From assembly GCF_003075045.1 (NCBI RefSeq), contig NZ_QCZD01000004.1, forward strand, positions 234,119 to 298,118: a stretch of 64,000 nt of DNA, given 5' to 3'. Made by a program: the position numbers and the translations under genes. Under the pieces are notes generated by a model. It was not told where the DNA came from. It saw only the letters and a list, made by a program, of their open reading frames with translations, and did no database searches. Below are positions 27,770 through 37,933 of this stretch, piece by piece; positions within the stretch are counted from its first letter, which is position 1; each line of letters begins with the position of its first letter. This DNA is from Maribacter litoralis. GTDB taxonomy: Bacteria > Bacteroidota > Bacteroidia > Flavobacteriales > Flavobacteriaceae.

Positions 27770-27834
27770 TTGAATAAATTAGGCATATCTACATATTAAA
27801 AAATATACCCCAACAAGCTTTGTATAACCAATAC

Positions 27835-28833
27835 TTATTCTTTTAAAAACTTAATCAATGAGGTAATAAAGCTTTCAAATTTTTCAATATGTGGTAAATG
27901 ACCAATATTATCTATTTCCACCAATTGAGAATTCTGTATGCGCTGCTGTGTTGTTTTACCTAATTGATTATAAAGTCCCATTGTTTTTCTCACCTCATCA
28001 GAAACTAATGGTTTACCAAGCGCCGTTCTATCTCGTGTTCCTATAATTAATAAAGTAGGCACATTAATATTTTTAAATTCATACACTACAGGTTGTGTAA
28101 AAATCATGTCATAGGTTAGCGCAGCATTCCAGGCAATTCTATCATAATCTGAATTCAATGTCCAACCGGCCAATAAATTTACCCATTGATCATAGTCGCT
28201 TTTCCACTTATTATCATAATAATTTTTCAATTGGTAATTTTTAATGCCTTCATAACTTTTCTTAAGTTCATTGGCATACCACCATTCAACAGGCTTGTAA
28301 GGCACTTTTAATTTCCAATCTTCAAGTCCGATGGGGTTTTCTAAAACCAACTTCTCTGTTGTTTTAGGGTACATTAGCGCAAATCGAGTAGCCAACATGC
28401 CTCCCATAGAATGCCCTAAAATAGTTGTTTTAGTTACCTTCAAGGTATCAAGCAACTCTTTTGTATTGCGAGCCAATTGTTGAAATGTATAATGAAAATA
28501 TGCAGGTTTAGAAGATTTACCAAAGCCTATTTGATCCGGTACAATTACGCGATAGCCTTCTTCAGTCAGTGCTTCGATTGTAGTTTTCCAATAGGCTCCA
28601 TTGAAGTTTTTACCGTGAAAAAGCACAATGCTCTTGCCGTTAAAGTTAGAAGGTTTTACATCCATGTAAGACATTTGCAGATCTTGACCTTGAACTTTTA
28701 AATTCAACTCAGAAACATCAAAAGGATATTCATAGTTCGCCAATTCAATATCAAGCCATTTCAGGTTGTTTGTCTGTGCAAATAAAAATTGAACAAACAC
28801 ACTAATTAACCCTAACATCATTATATTTCTCAT
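27835..28833 (-). CDS. Alpha/beta hydrolase, exported
   Basis: 332 residues with a signal peptide (NIMMLGLISVFVQFLFAQ). The fold is intact: nucleophile Ser in LGHSMGGMLATRF, Asp in IIGTRDRTALG and catalytic His in IGHLPHIEKF, with oxyanion LFHGKNFNGAYW. It resembles haloalkane dehalogenase/epoxide hydrolase-like esterases (GFGKSSKP, cap region FDVSEL). Probably a periplasmic esterase of unknown substrate. Confidence 0.85.
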   Translation of the reverse strand: MRNIMMLGLISVFVQFLFAQTNNLKWLDIELANYEYPFDVSELNLKVQGQDLQMSYMDVKPSNFNGKSIVLFHGKNFNGAYWKTTIEALTEEGYRVIVPDQIGFGKSSKPAYFHYTFQQLARNTKELLDTLKVTKTTILGHSMGGMLATRFALMYPKTTEKLVLENPIGLEDWKLKVPYKPVEWWYANELKKSYEGIKNYQLKNYYDNKWKSDYDQWVNLLAGWTLNSDYDRIAWNAALTYDMIFTQPVVYEFKNINVPTLLIIGTRDRTALGKPLVSDEVRKTMGLYNQLGKTTQQRIQNSQLVEIDNIGHLPHIEKFESFITSLIKFLKE

Positions 28834-29047
28834 CTACATATTTTTATGATTATCTAAAATTAATAAAGCTGTAGCAGCCTTTTTAACTGTAAAACACAAA
28901 AATTATAACAATTAAACTAAGAGTGGGATTTAAAATAGGACCGTGACTTGTTGGCCTTCACCTGGTAGTTAGATTAAAATAATACTTGCTTGATATAAGT
29001 TGAGCTGTAATTCAACCTCGCTCATTATTTCTAGCATAAAGCTTGAA

Positions 29048-29599
29048 TTATTCTTCGGGATTATTGCTCCTTATTCTTTTGTAGAGTTTTATACCCAGCA
29101 TTAAAAGTATCCCTAAAACTATAATGCCTACTACTCCAAAAATCCAATTAAAAGAACTCTTCAAAATCACCAAGAACACAACTGCGAACAAAATTAAGGT
29201 AGCACCCTCATTCCATATACGCATAAATTTAGAGGTATATTGAATATCATCTTGTTGAAACTTTTTGAAAATTTGATGGTTTTTTAGATGATATAATATC
29301 AGTAACACTACAAAACCAAGTTTTATGTGCATCCAAGCTTGGGTCAACCATCCTGGGTAAATAATTAGCAACCAAATAGCAAAAAACACTGCTAATACAG
29401 CCGATGGCCAGGTGATAATATACCACAAGCGTTTGGTCATCAACTTTAATTGTTTTGAAAGAATTTCTTTTTCTGGTGATGGTTTTAGGTGCGCTTCTAT
29501 ATGATAAATGAATAATCTAGGAATATAAAAAAGCCCTGCAAACCACGTTATTACGAAGATGAGATGCAGGGATTTTATATAATTGTAATATTCTGTCAT
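29048..29599 (-). CDS. hemJ: HemJ-like protoporphyrinogen IX oxidase (UPF0093/CopD-like)
   Basis: About 183 residues from the ATG at 29599 (MTEYYNYIKSLHLIF); the frame can be extended 16 codons to 29647, but MTEYYNYIKSLH is the family-like start. Four to five transmembrane helices contain the HemJ pattern: His near residue 10 (KSLHLIFVITWFAGLFYIPRLF) and a WHIKLG-like WMHIKLGFVVLL segment. HemJ catalyses the penultimate heme step, protoporphyrinogen IX to protoporphyrin IX. The hem cluster and hemH elsewhere in the window fit this role. CopD copper proteins share the fold, so the call is by similarity to HemJ motifs. An intergenic repeat lies upstream. Confidence 0.78.
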   Translation of the reverse strand: MTEYYNYIKSLHLIFVITWFAGLFYIPRLFIYHIEAHLKPSPEKEILSKQLKLMTKRLWYIITWPSAVLAVFFAIWLLIIYPGWLTQAWMHIKLGFVVLLILYHLKNHQIFKKFQQDDIQYTSKFMRIWNEGATLILFAVVFLVILKSSFNWIFGVVGIIVLGILLMLGIKLYKRIRSNNPEE

Positions 29600-29610
29600 A
29601 GCGCTTATAA

Positions 29611-29775
29611 AAACAAACTCAAGTTCAAGAGGAAAGCTCAAAAGCAAGAAACAAGTTCAAGTGCAAATTCAAATTCAAATTCAAAACTCAAACTCAAGTG
29701 CAAGAAACAAGTGCAAGTGCAAAACTAATTTCTCAGTTCTCTTTTCTCTTTTCCAGTCTTAAACAAGTTCAAAGT
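29611..29775. repeat. Low-complexity degenerate repeat between hemJ and the BNR/VPS10 genes
   Basis: On the plus strand CAAGTTCAAG, CAAATTCAAA, CAAGTGCAA units recur about 12 times (TTGAACTTG/TTGAATTTG on the minus strand), including a run of three TCAAAT repeats near 29667-29681. It is followed by a purine-skewed tract (on the minus strand, GGAAAAGAGAAAAGAGAACTGAGAAA-like). It is noncoding and is a candidate for slipped-strand variation. Confidence 0.75.
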
Positions 29776-29799
29776 TAGCAAAAGCGGATAGAACTTACC

Positions 29800-32700
29800 T
29801 TATAATCTTATTGCACCTACTCCTACATCCCATAAGGTTTTATTGTAGGCTGGTATTTCCGTATTCTTCAACTGATTTCCTTTTGCTTTTAATGTCTCCC
29901 ATTTCTTATCCAATTCAGCCTTTCGGTCTTTATTAGATTTATTCAATCTTGCGATACTACTATTGGTCTGATTGATCATGAACAGATATTCTGCCGTGAA
30001 TTTATTTGGAAAATTTTCTACGTCATCATACGCCTGAGATTTTCGTTGTACCATATCGGCATCCCAAGCTTTCAAATCAGCCAGCAACTTTTCACCTTTA
30101 GATTTGGCTTCTACATCGGTTACCTTTTTCAACACTTCTGCCAAATCTTGTTGTGCTTTGTACAACAAATTCACCATATTATGCATTTCGGTCAACTCGG
30201 CTTCTGCATCGGTCATAAAAGCATCAAACTCTTCATACTGACCAGGTTTTGTCTCATAGTTAGGCACCTCTTTTATTACACCTGTGGTGGATACTGTTTG
30301 CCCATCAACTTTTAATGTAAAAGTATATGTACCAGGGGAAACTTTATGTCCGCTAAATCCTGCTTCAATATATACATCAGGTACTCCTGGCATAATTGGG
30401 TATTTCATATCCCATACAAAACGGTTTAGTCCTTCTTCTTTACTCAACACTGGTGCCGGAGGAGCACCGCCACCATTGTGTGGTTTGTACGTAGGATCCT
30501 TTTCTGAACTGATAGTTCTTATCATTTTCCCATTAGCATCAAAAATCTCTAGAGTAATTGCCGTACTATCTGCTAATTTTGGGAGCTCATAATATAATAC
30601 CACCCCATTGGCAGGGTTAATACCGTTAAACGCATCGCTACCCGTAAATGAACTAGAATTACCACTTAGCGGACTGCCCCAAGAGCCATTATAAGCATCT
30701 TTTGGTTTTAATATTTGAAGTCCTTTCTTAGACGGTTGATACTGAGACAGCGCAATAATATCATCTAATATCCAAAATGAACGCCCCGATGTTGCCACCA
30801 CTAAATCGCCCTGATGTACTTTTAAATCTGTAATTGGGGTATTAGGCAAATTCAGTTGAAAAGGCTCCCAAGATTTACCACCGTTCCATGATGCATAGAT
30901 ACCTTTCTCCGTACCGGCGTAAAGTAAATCCTTTTTGAACTCATCTTCACGAACTACACGGGTAAAAGCTCCATAAGGTATCCCTGAATTTATAGCCGTC
31001 CATGTTTTACCATAATCTGTTGTTTTATAGAAACCTGGCGTATAATCATTAAACTTATACCTGGTCGTTGCAATGTATGCCGTAGCCGGGTCATGAGGAG
31101 AAACCTCTATGGCATTGATCAAACATTCTTTCAATCCTTTAGGGGTTACATTCTCCCAAGTTTCCCCACCATTTTTGGTCAAGTAAACCAATCCGTCATC
31201 ACTACCTGTCCAAATATGTCCTTTTTCATGTGGCGATTCTAGCATATATGCCAATGTTCCGTAATTCTCTGCACCAACTGCTTCATTGGTATAAGGACCA
31301 CCGCCATTACCTTGTTTTGCATCGATATCGCGTGTAAGGTCAGGCGATATTTCTTCCCAGGTTACACCCATATCCTTAGTACGCAAAACCAATTGTGCAC
31401 CGTGATAGTATGTACCAGGCTCATGTTTAGAACCAATTATAGGTGCATTCCAATTATACAGGTACTTCATATTTCTAGCTTCCCTACCCAAATATTGAAT
31501 GGGTGCCGCCATAATTTTGGTCGATGCCTTTGATTCCATATCCAAGACTTCAATAGTACCAAGGTAACTACCACCTAAAACATAGCGGGGATTATCTGGA
31601 TCAAAAGCTAAAAAAGCACTTTCACCTCCGGCAGTATATGTCCAATCTTGTTCTGTTATACTTCTTCTACCCATAGAGGCACTAGCAATTTTGACCGCAG
31701 TATTATCTTGCTGACCGGCATAAATATTATAAGGAAACAGATTATCTACATTAATACGATAAAACTGAGCGGTAGGCATATTATCTTGTGTAGACCAAGT
31801 TTTTGCATAATCGAATGAAACGGCAGCCCCACCATCATTGGCAATCACCATATTCTTAGAATTATTTGGATTTATCCATAGGTTATGATAATCCCCATGG
31901 GTTCCTGAAAGCGTTTCCCATGTTTTTCCACCATCTTCAGAACGTAGCGCAGGTGCACTTAAAACATACACGGTATCTTCATCATTAGGATCTACAAAAA
32001 CCTCAATATAATACCAAGCACGCTGTACCAATCTATTATCTCCACTGACCATGCTCCAAGATCCACCAGCATCATTTGAAACGAAAAGTCCGCCTTTATC
32101 TGCGTCGGAATCACTTTCAATAAGAGCATAAACTTTGTTAGAATTTGAAGGACTCACAGCTATCGCCATTTTTCCTTTTTCCTCCGGAAGTCCTTTATGT
32201 ATTTTCTGCCAAGTTTCTCCGGCATCCGTAGATTTATAGAGACCACTACCTGCACCACCACTTACCACCATATTTGGTTTACGTTGATGTTCCCACATGG
32301 CGGCATACATAATTTCAGGATAATTGGCATCCATAGAAAGTTCAGAAGCACCTGTTAATTCATTTACGAAGAGCGTGTTTTTCCAAGTCTTACCCCCATC
32401 AACAGATTTATAGATACCACGTTCTGCATTACCTTCAAAAAGAGCTCCTTGCGCTGCCACATAAACAATATCAGGATTTGTAGGGTGAATGATGATTCTT
32501 GAAATATGTTGGGTTTTTTCAAGTCCCATTTTCTTCCAAGTTTTACCCGCATCAGTAGACTTATATATACCGTCACCGTAAGATGTCATAACACCACGTG
32601 GTGCATGTTCTCCCATACCCACATAAACAATATTAGGATTGGAAGCCGAAACGGAAACCGCACCAACAGAGCCCAGTTCAAAATATCCATCCGATATATT

Positions 32701-32925
32701 TTCCCAACGTTGTCCGGCAGATTCTGTTTTCCAAACTCCGCCACCAGTAGTACCCATATAGTAGGTCATAGGTTCACCGATAACCCCTGTTGCAGTTACC
32801 GAACGCCCACCTCTAAACGGACCAATATTTCTGAATTTTAAAGGCTGAAAATAATCGTTGGCAGATTGGGCAAAAGTTATGGAAGTTGCCAGTACCGCCA
32901 TAAAAAAGAGTAGTTGTTTTTTCAT
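29800..32925 (-). CDS. VPS10/BNR-repeat secreted protein (sortilin-like glycosyl-hydrolase-type fold), copy 1
   Basis: 1041 residues with a signal peptide ([15 protein letters not shown]). The main body (about 25-720) is a beta-propeller with at least eight BNR/Asp-box motifs of the S/T-x-D-x-G-x-T/S-W type ([48 protein letters not shown]). It begins [11 protein letters not shown], the same block as copy 2. The C-terminal ~300 residues are helical and coiled-coil-rich. The VPS10-type label follows common database naming; substrate binding is inferred. It lies downstream of a 1047-residue paralog on the same strand, separated by a terminator. Confidence 0.88.
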   Translation of the reverse strand: MKKQLLFFMAVLATSITFAQSANDYFQPLKFRNIGPFRGGRSVTATGVIGEPMTYYMGTTGGGVWKTESAGQRWENISDGYFELGSVGAVSVSASNPNIVYVGMGEHAPRGVMTSYGDGIYKSTDAGKTWKKMGLEKTQHISRIIIHPTNPDIVYVAAQGALFEGNAERGIYKSVDGGKTWKNTLFVNELTGASELSMDANYPEIMYAAMWEHQRKPNMVVSGGAGSGLYKSTDAGETWQKIHKGLPEEKGKMAIAVSPSNSNKVYALIESDSDADKGGLFVSNDAGGSWSMVSGDNRLVQRAWYYIEVFVDPNDEDTVYVLSAPALRSEDGGKTWETLSGTHGDYHNLWINPNNSKNMVIANDGGAAVSFDYAKTWSTQDNMPTAQFYRINVDNLFPYNIYAGQQDNTAVKIASASMGRRSITEQDWTYTAGGESAFLAFDPDNPRYVLGGSYLGTIEVLDMESKASTKIMAAPIQYLGREARNMKYLYNWNAPIIGSKHEPGTYYHGAQLVLRTKDMGVTWEEISPDLTRDIDAKQGNGGGPYTNEAVGAENYGTLAYMLESPHEKGHIWTGSDDGLVYLTKNGGETWENVTPKGLKECLINAIEVSPHDPATAYIATTRYKFNDYTPGFYKTTDYGKTWTAINSGIPYGAFTRVVREDEFKKDLLYAGTEKGIYASWNGGKSWEPFQLNLPNTPITDLKVHQGDLVVATSGRSFWILDDIIALSQYQPSKKGLQILKPKDAYNGSWGSPLSGNSSSFTGSDAFNGINPANGVVLYYELPKLADSTAITLEIFDANGKMIRTISSEKDPTYKPHNGGGAPPAPVLSKEEGLNRFVWDMKYPIMPGVPDVYIEAGFSGHKVSPGTYTFTLKVDGQTVSTTGVIKEVPNYETKPGQYEEFDAFMTDAEAELTEMHNMVNLLYKAQQDLAEVLKKVTDVEAKSKGEKLLADLKAWDADMVQRKSQAYDDVENFPNKFTAEYLFMINQTNSSIARLNKSNKDRKAELDKKWETLKAKGNQLKNTEIPAYNKTLWDVGVGAIRL

Positions 32926-32954
32926 GTGTGATGGTTGAGTTTTATCTAAAAAGT

Positions 32955-32985
32955 AAAAACCTCTCTAAAGAATAGAGAGGTTTTT
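32955..32985. terminator. Intrinsic terminator between the two BNR/VPS10 genes
   Basis: AAAAACCTCTCT pairs with AGAGAGGTTTTT around an AAAGAAT loop. On the minus strand it follows the stop of the upstream paralog (32998) and precedes copy 1 (start 32925). Confidence 0.88.
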
Positions 32986-32997
32986 ATTCATGGATTT

Positions 32998-35900
32998 TTA
33001 CTTTCCGTCTTCAACAAACAAATAGTTTAAGTTCAATTCGTTAAACTCTTTATTGAATTCTTGAAGTTCAGATGATATAACGTTATTAAAAATTTGAAGC
33101 TCCTTGTTTATTTTAGCTGTCAACTCGTTCTTCACCGCAATATCTTGCTCCGTAGGTGGAAAATCGTCTATAGAAACCAAACTGTTCAAATGACCTAACT
33201 TATTGGTCAATTTTATAGGGAAGTTCAATGGATCCTGTCTACTTCTGTTTTTTGTTTGATACAGCGCCTTCTCTACCTCGCCAAGCTTTTCTTTCATTTT
33301 TTTGGCTTTTTCAATCAACTCGGTAGTTCTTTCATCATCTTTATACTGCTCGGTAAATGCATTCAATTGTGCCGTAACATCTCTAATCTTTTTTATAGAT
33401 TGATGCGCATTTTCAATAGTAGTATTGATATCGGTAATAAAATCATACTGTTGCTGCATTTCCGCTACAGAACTTTCTGCTCTTGGGTCTGGCAAAATGG
33501 TAAACGTTTCGCTGTTATTAGTTCCGTTCACATTTAAATGTACTTTGTAATCTCCAGGCACAGCTTTGGCACCATCAAAACTAGCCCACCAGAAAATCAT
33601 TCCTTCGAGTTTCGTAGCTCCTTTACCGCGCGTATCCCAAACAAAAGTGTTGCCCCCTTTTTTAAGGTCTAACTTCTTGTCTTTTTTCTTTGCCGTAGAA
33701 CTATAGTTAGCCAATGTATCACCAGCCATATTAGTATACGTTAATTGCACGGTGTCTTTTTCAGAATAGTTCTTCAAAAGAAAGTGGGTAATGACGCCGT
33801 TCTCCAAATTTTGACCTGAAGTTTTTGATGGCTTCTTAGCTGCCCTACCTTTTGTACGGTATGAATCTTTTGGTTTGAACAATATGGTATTCGCTTTCTT
33901 CTTGCTTTCATCTAATTGATGCAAAACCGTTAAATCATCTATTATCCAAAGGCTACGACCTTGTGTTGCTACAATTAAATTATCATCTTTAATAGTCAAA
34001 TCTGTAATTGGAACAATAGGTAAGTTCATTTGAAAAGGAGACCAACTAGCTCCGTCATTAAAAGAAACGTACATGCCCGTTTCGGTACCTGCATATAGCA
34101 ATCCCTTCTTTTTTGGGTCTTCACGAACTACTCTTGTAAAATGTTCGGAAGGGATACCGTTCGTTATTTTTGTCCACGTTTTACCGTAATCCGTGGTTTT
34201 ATAAAGATAAGGCTGAAAATCACCTAATTTATATCTTGTTGCGGCTACGTAACATGTTCCCTCATCAAAGTTTGATGGCTCTATACTGTTTATCATATTC
34301 CACTCTGGCATGTTAGACGGTGTAACATTTTCCCATGTTGTACCAGAATCTTTAGAAACATGAATTAATCCGTCATCACTACCTACCCATAACAGGCCTT
34401 CTTTCAACGGACTCTCATTTGCCGTAAAAATAGTACAGTAATATTCTACACTGGTATTATCTTGAGTTATTGGTCCGCCACTAGAACCCAATTTAGTTGG
34501 GTCGTTTCGTGTTAGGTCGCCACTTAAAACCTCCCAGCTCTGACCCTCATTTTCTGAAACATGTACGTAATTAGAAAATGTATATAATTTCTTCGGGTTA
34601 TGTCTACTAAATAGAATGGGGAAATTCCACTGAAAACGATACTTCATAGCTTCCGCACCAGCACCCATTGGGTTGTCTGGCCATACATTGATACCTCTTA
34701 CCGTTTTATTTTTATGATTGACCCTGGTTAAAAATCCGTCATAACTACCACCATACACAATATCATTATCTTTTGGGTCAACAGCAATCCAAGCAGATTC
34801 ACCACCGGCAGTTTCTTCCCAATTGCTATCATCTATGGTACGCCCATCACTTCTGTGGTCTATTCTTAAAGTTGAATTATCTTGTTGTGCTACATAAATT
34901 CTATATGGAAAAGAGTTATCTGTTGTTACACGATAAAATTGTGCCGTAGGCTGATTGTAATATGTACTCCATGTTTCACCACCATCGTAAGATATTTGAG
35001 CACCACCATCGTCACCAATAATCATGCGTTGCGAGTCTTCAGGGGAAATCCATAAATCATGATGATCACCATGAGGTGCATTGAATGTATTAAAAGATTT
35101 ACCTCCGTCGGTCGACTTGTGGTAGTTCACATTTAATACATACACAACATCTTCATCTTGCGTATCGGCATATACTCTTGTGTAATACCAAGCACGTTGT
35201 CTTAGCTTTCTTTCGGAATTAACTATTGACCAAGTTTTACCTCCATTTTCGGATCGGTACAAACCACCTTTTTCCTTATTCTCTACTATAGCCCAAACCT
35301 TTTCTGAATTCTTAGGAGAAACGGCTACACCAATAATACCCAAAGTATCCGTAGGGAAACCTTCATTTTTTGAAATCTCAGTCCAGGTTTCACCACTGTC
35401 CATACTCTTCCAAAGTGCAGAGCCGTCACCACCACTTATTAAACTGTAAGGCGTTCGTTGTGCATGCCATGTAGAAGCATATAAAATTCTTGGATTGTTG
35501 GGGTCAAAAGTTAAATCTACCGCACCAGCTTGTTCATTTACAAATAGCACTTGTTTCCAATTTTTACCCCCATCTGTACTTTTATAAATACCACGGTCTT
35601 TAGTCGGCTTATAAATATCGCCTAGAACCGCTGCATATACCGTATTATAATCAGTAGGATGCACACGAAGTCGTGGTACATGTTTACTTTTTTCCAACCC
35701 AGCCGTAGCCCAAGTTTTACCTCCATCCTCGGTTTTCCAAACTCCGTAACCTGATGATACGTTACCTCTTAAGGTTTTTTCTCCGCCACCAACGTATATA
35801 ACATTAGGGTCACTTTTGGCTACCTCAACGGCACCTATACTTCCACCGAAATATCCATCGGAAATATTGTCCCAAGTACGACCACCGTCCAATGTTTTCC

Positions 35901-36141
35901 ATACTCCGCCACCTGCAGCGCCAAAGTAAAACAAATTAGGCTCGCCGGGCACACCGGTTACCGCAGCAGATCTACCACCACGAAACGGACCGATCAATCT
36001 ATAATCCAAGCTAGAGTATAGCTCTTCTGGATACGTAGGAGTAACAGTTTGTGATTTTTTCTTTCTTTGAGATAATAATGATAATGGTAATAGAAAACAT
36101 GCCAGCATGAGTATGCCAGCATTGGTAAGGTGCTTTTTCAT
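32998..36141 (-). CDS. VPS10/BNR-repeat secreted protein, copy 2
   Basis: 1047 residues, signal peptide present (MLACFLLPLSLLS). It shares the domain order and the conserved [11 protein letters not shown] start block with copy 1, followed by many Asp-box motifs ([56 protein letters not shown]) and a helical C-terminus. The pair reads as an old tandem duplication that has diverged. Function is unknown; such proteins are frequent in marine flavobacteria near outer-membrane and secretion genes. It is the first of the pair, starting at 36141. Confidence 0.88.
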   Translation of the reverse strand: MKKHLTNAGILMLACFLLPLSLLSQRKKKSQTVTPTYPEELYSSLDYRLIGPFRGGRSAAVTGVPGEPNLFYFGAAGGGVWKTLDGGRTWDNISDGYFGGSIGAVEVAKSDPNVIYVGGGEKTLRGNVSSGYGVWKTEDGGKTWATAGLEKSKHVPRLRVHPTDYNTVYAAVLGDIYKPTKDRGIYKSTDGGKNWKQVLFVNEQAGAVDLTFDPNNPRILYASTWHAQRTPYSLISGGDGSALWKSMDSGETWTEISKNEGFPTDTLGIIGVAVSPKNSEKVWAIVENKEKGGLYRSENGGKTWSIVNSERKLRQRAWYYTRVYADTQDEDVVYVLNVNYHKSTDGGKSFNTFNAPHGDHHDLWISPEDSQRMIIGDDGGAQISYDGGETWSTYYNQPTAQFYRVTTDNSFPYRIYVAQQDNSTLRIDHRSDGRTIDDSNWEETAGGESAWIAVDPKDNDIVYGGSYDGFLTRVNHKNKTVRGINVWPDNPMGAGAEAMKYRFQWNFPILFSRHNPKKLYTFSNYVHVSENEGQSWEVLSGDLTRNDPTKLGSSGGPITQDNTSVEYYCTIFTANESPLKEGLLWVGSDDGLIHVSKDSGTTWENVTPSNMPEWNMINSIEPSNFDEGTCYVAATRYKLGDFQPYLYKTTDYGKTWTKITNGIPSEHFTRVVREDPKKKGLLYAGTETGMYVSFNDGASWSPFQMNLPIVPITDLTIKDDNLIVATQGRSLWIIDDLTVLHQLDESKKKANTILFKPKDSYRTKGRAAKKPSKTSGQNLENGVITHFLLKNYSEKDTVQLTYTNMAGDTLANYSSTAKKKDKKLDLKKGGNTFVWDTRGKGATKLEGMIFWWASFDGAKAVPGDYKVHLNVNGTNNSETFTILPDPRAESSVAEMQQQYDFITDINTTIENAHQSIKKIRDVTAQLNAFTEQYKDDERTTELIEKAKKMKEKLGEVEKALYQTKNRSRQDPLNFPIKLTNKLGHLNSLVSIDDFPPTEQDIAVKNELTAKINKELQIFNNVISSELQEFNKEFNELNLNYLFVEDGK

Positions 36142-36416
36142 TTTGATAGTTTGGTATTAGTCTTCTCTAAAATTAAACATTTTGTTACGCAAATGTTGAT
36201 TTTAAGATTTTATTAGCATCTCTTAAGAAGCTTAATTATCACATTATGAATTCCGCTGTCCATTACATAGACAATCTTCAATCAATATTTAAATTTCTAA
36301 GTATCATTAAATGGACCGATAACTAATCCTTTAAAGAAAACAGCAATTCAAGGTTATACAACGAAATCGATAAATGATTAAAGTATTCTTATATTTAAGC
36401 CAACAAACTAACAATT

Positions 36417-37721
36417 ATGAAATTTAGAACACTTTTATTTTCAGCATCGTTAATTACACTCCTATTCAACGGATTGACAATTAATACCGTAAATGCCCAA
36501 ACCAAAGATTTTTTATACGGAGACCAATTGCCCGATGCTCCTGAACTTAGTGCAAGGGGCGAATATAAAGTTGGCGTACAGACCGTAAATCTGGTTAACC
36601 CTGATCAAGTAGATATTTTAAATTCGAAAGAAGGCAAAGACCCAACCTATGACAGACCAATTACTATTGAAGTTTGGTATCCTGCCAGCGTAAAAAATGA
36701 TGCTAAAACCGTGGTGTATGATGAAGTCATGGGAACAAGAGGCGATACGCTTAGACCATTAACACCATTTACCTTTAAAGGAAGAGCTTACAGAGATGCC
36801 AATGCATTAAAAGGGAATAAATTTCCTTTAGTGGTAGTATCTCACGGTTATGTTGGTTCTAGATATTTAATGACCTATTTAACGGAAAACCTAGCATCTA
36901 AAGGGTATATCGTAGCAGCTATTGACCATACAGATTCAACTTTTAAGGATGCGAACGCATTTCAAAGTACTTTACTCAATAGACCTAAAGACATTCGTTT
37001 TGTAATCAATGAAATGGAAAAACTAGGAGCAAAAGGCTCTAAAAATAAAATAGCCGGACTAGTAGATGCCAATAACACGGCAATCATAGGATATTCTATG
37101 GGTGGATACGGAGTATTAAACGTTGGTGGAGCTGGATATAGCGACGGTTTAGGTCAATTTTTTACCGGAATGACTGGTGGTAGTTCTGCAATCTCAGTAA
37201 ATCTTGCTGGAAATGCGGAATACGAAAAATCGGCTGATTCTAGAATAAAAGCTATCGTAGCATTTGCTCCATGGGGAATGGAACGAGGAGTTTGGGATGC
37301 GGAAGGATTAAAAGGATTAAAAACTCCCACATTCTTTATTGCTGGAAGCCAAGATGATATTTCCGGTTACGAAAAAGGAATTAAAGCAATTTATGAAGGT
37401 GCGGTAAATGCAGACCGGTACTTATTGACTTATAAAAACGCAAGACATAATGTAGCACCCAACCCACCACCAGCAGAAGCGTTAGCTCCTGGTTTACATA
37501 TAGATGAGTACTACAGATATGCAGAGCCATCTTGGGATCAGCGTAAAATAAACAACGTTAACCAACATTTTGTAACTGCATTTATAGGCAAGCATCTTAA
37601 AAACCAAGACAGCGCCAAGTTTTTGGACGTTCAGGAAAATTCAAATGAAAAAGACTGGACAGGTTTTAAACCAAGATCTTCTACCGGGATGGAGTTGTTA
37701 CATGCACAACCCGCTAACTAA
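36417..37721 (+). CDS. Exported alpha/beta hydrolase (PAF-acetylhydrolase/dienelactone hydrolase-like)
   Basis: 434 residues with a signal peptide (SASLITLLFNGLTINTVNAQ). The nucleophile Ser lies in GYSMGGYGVLNVGG (about residue 227); Asp in FIAGSQDDISG and His in ARHNVAPNP complete the triad, with oxyanion block VVSHGYVGSRY. The layout is that of PAF acetylhydrolase-like/dienelactone hydrolase-type secreted esterases. The gene stands alone on the plus strand; a 46-residue convergent gene ends 1 bp beyond its stop. Confidence 0.85.
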   Translation: MKFRTLLFSASLITLLFNGLTINTVNAQTKDFLYGDQLPDAPELSARGEYKVGVQTVNLVNPDQVDILNSKEGKDPTYDRPITIEVWYPASVKNDAKTVVYDEVMGTRGDTLRPLTPFTFKGRAYRDANALKGNKFPLVVVSHGYVGSRYLMTYLTENLASKGYIVAAIDHTDSTFKDANAFQSTLLNRPKDIRFVINEMEKLGAKGSKNKIAGLVDANNTAIIGYSMGGYGVLNVGGAGYSDGLGQFFTGMTGGSSAISVNLAGNAEYEKSADSRIKAIVAFAPWGMERGVWDAEGLKGLKTPTFFIAGSQDDISGYEKGIKAIYEGAVNADRYLLTYKNARHNVAPNPPPAEALAPGLHIDEYYRYAEPSWDQRKINNVNQHFVTAFIGKHLKNQDSAKFLDVQENSNEKDWTGFKPRSSTGMELLHAQPAN

Positions 37722-37722
37722 C

Positions 37723-37863
37723 TTAATTTTTAAATTTAGCTGCTTTAGGAGTCTCTTCCTCTAGCAGCTTCATATATCTATTTTGATTGTTTACTAACTC
37801 TTTAAGTTTCCATGCTAATAGAAATATGGCAACGGCAATTAATTGTGATAAAATGAAATTCAT
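37723..37863 (-). CDS. Small single-pass membrane protein, 46 aa
   Basis: ATG at 37863-37861 to TAA at 37725-37723. It begins MNFILSQLIAVAIFLLAWKL, one transmembrane helix, followed by a polar amphipathic tail (KELVNNQNRYMKLLEEETPKA) that could form a coiled coil. It is convergent with the hydrolase gene. It could belong upstream of the MATE gene, although that gene runs on the same strand further upstream (39313 to 37934). No family recognised. Confidence 0.45.
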   Translation of the reverse strand: MNFILSQLIAVAIFLLAWKLKELVNNQNRYMKLLEEETPKAAKFKN

Positions 37864-37933
37864 ATTCGTGTTTTTTAGCGTTCTAAAGCTACTTACGAAG
37901 GATTTGGTCTAGGGTTTGGTTTTACATCAGAAA

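Noticed and set aside
29600..29647. N-terminal 16-residue extension of hemJ
   Set aside because: It lies next to the repeat tract, and the family start is at MTEYYNYIKSLH.
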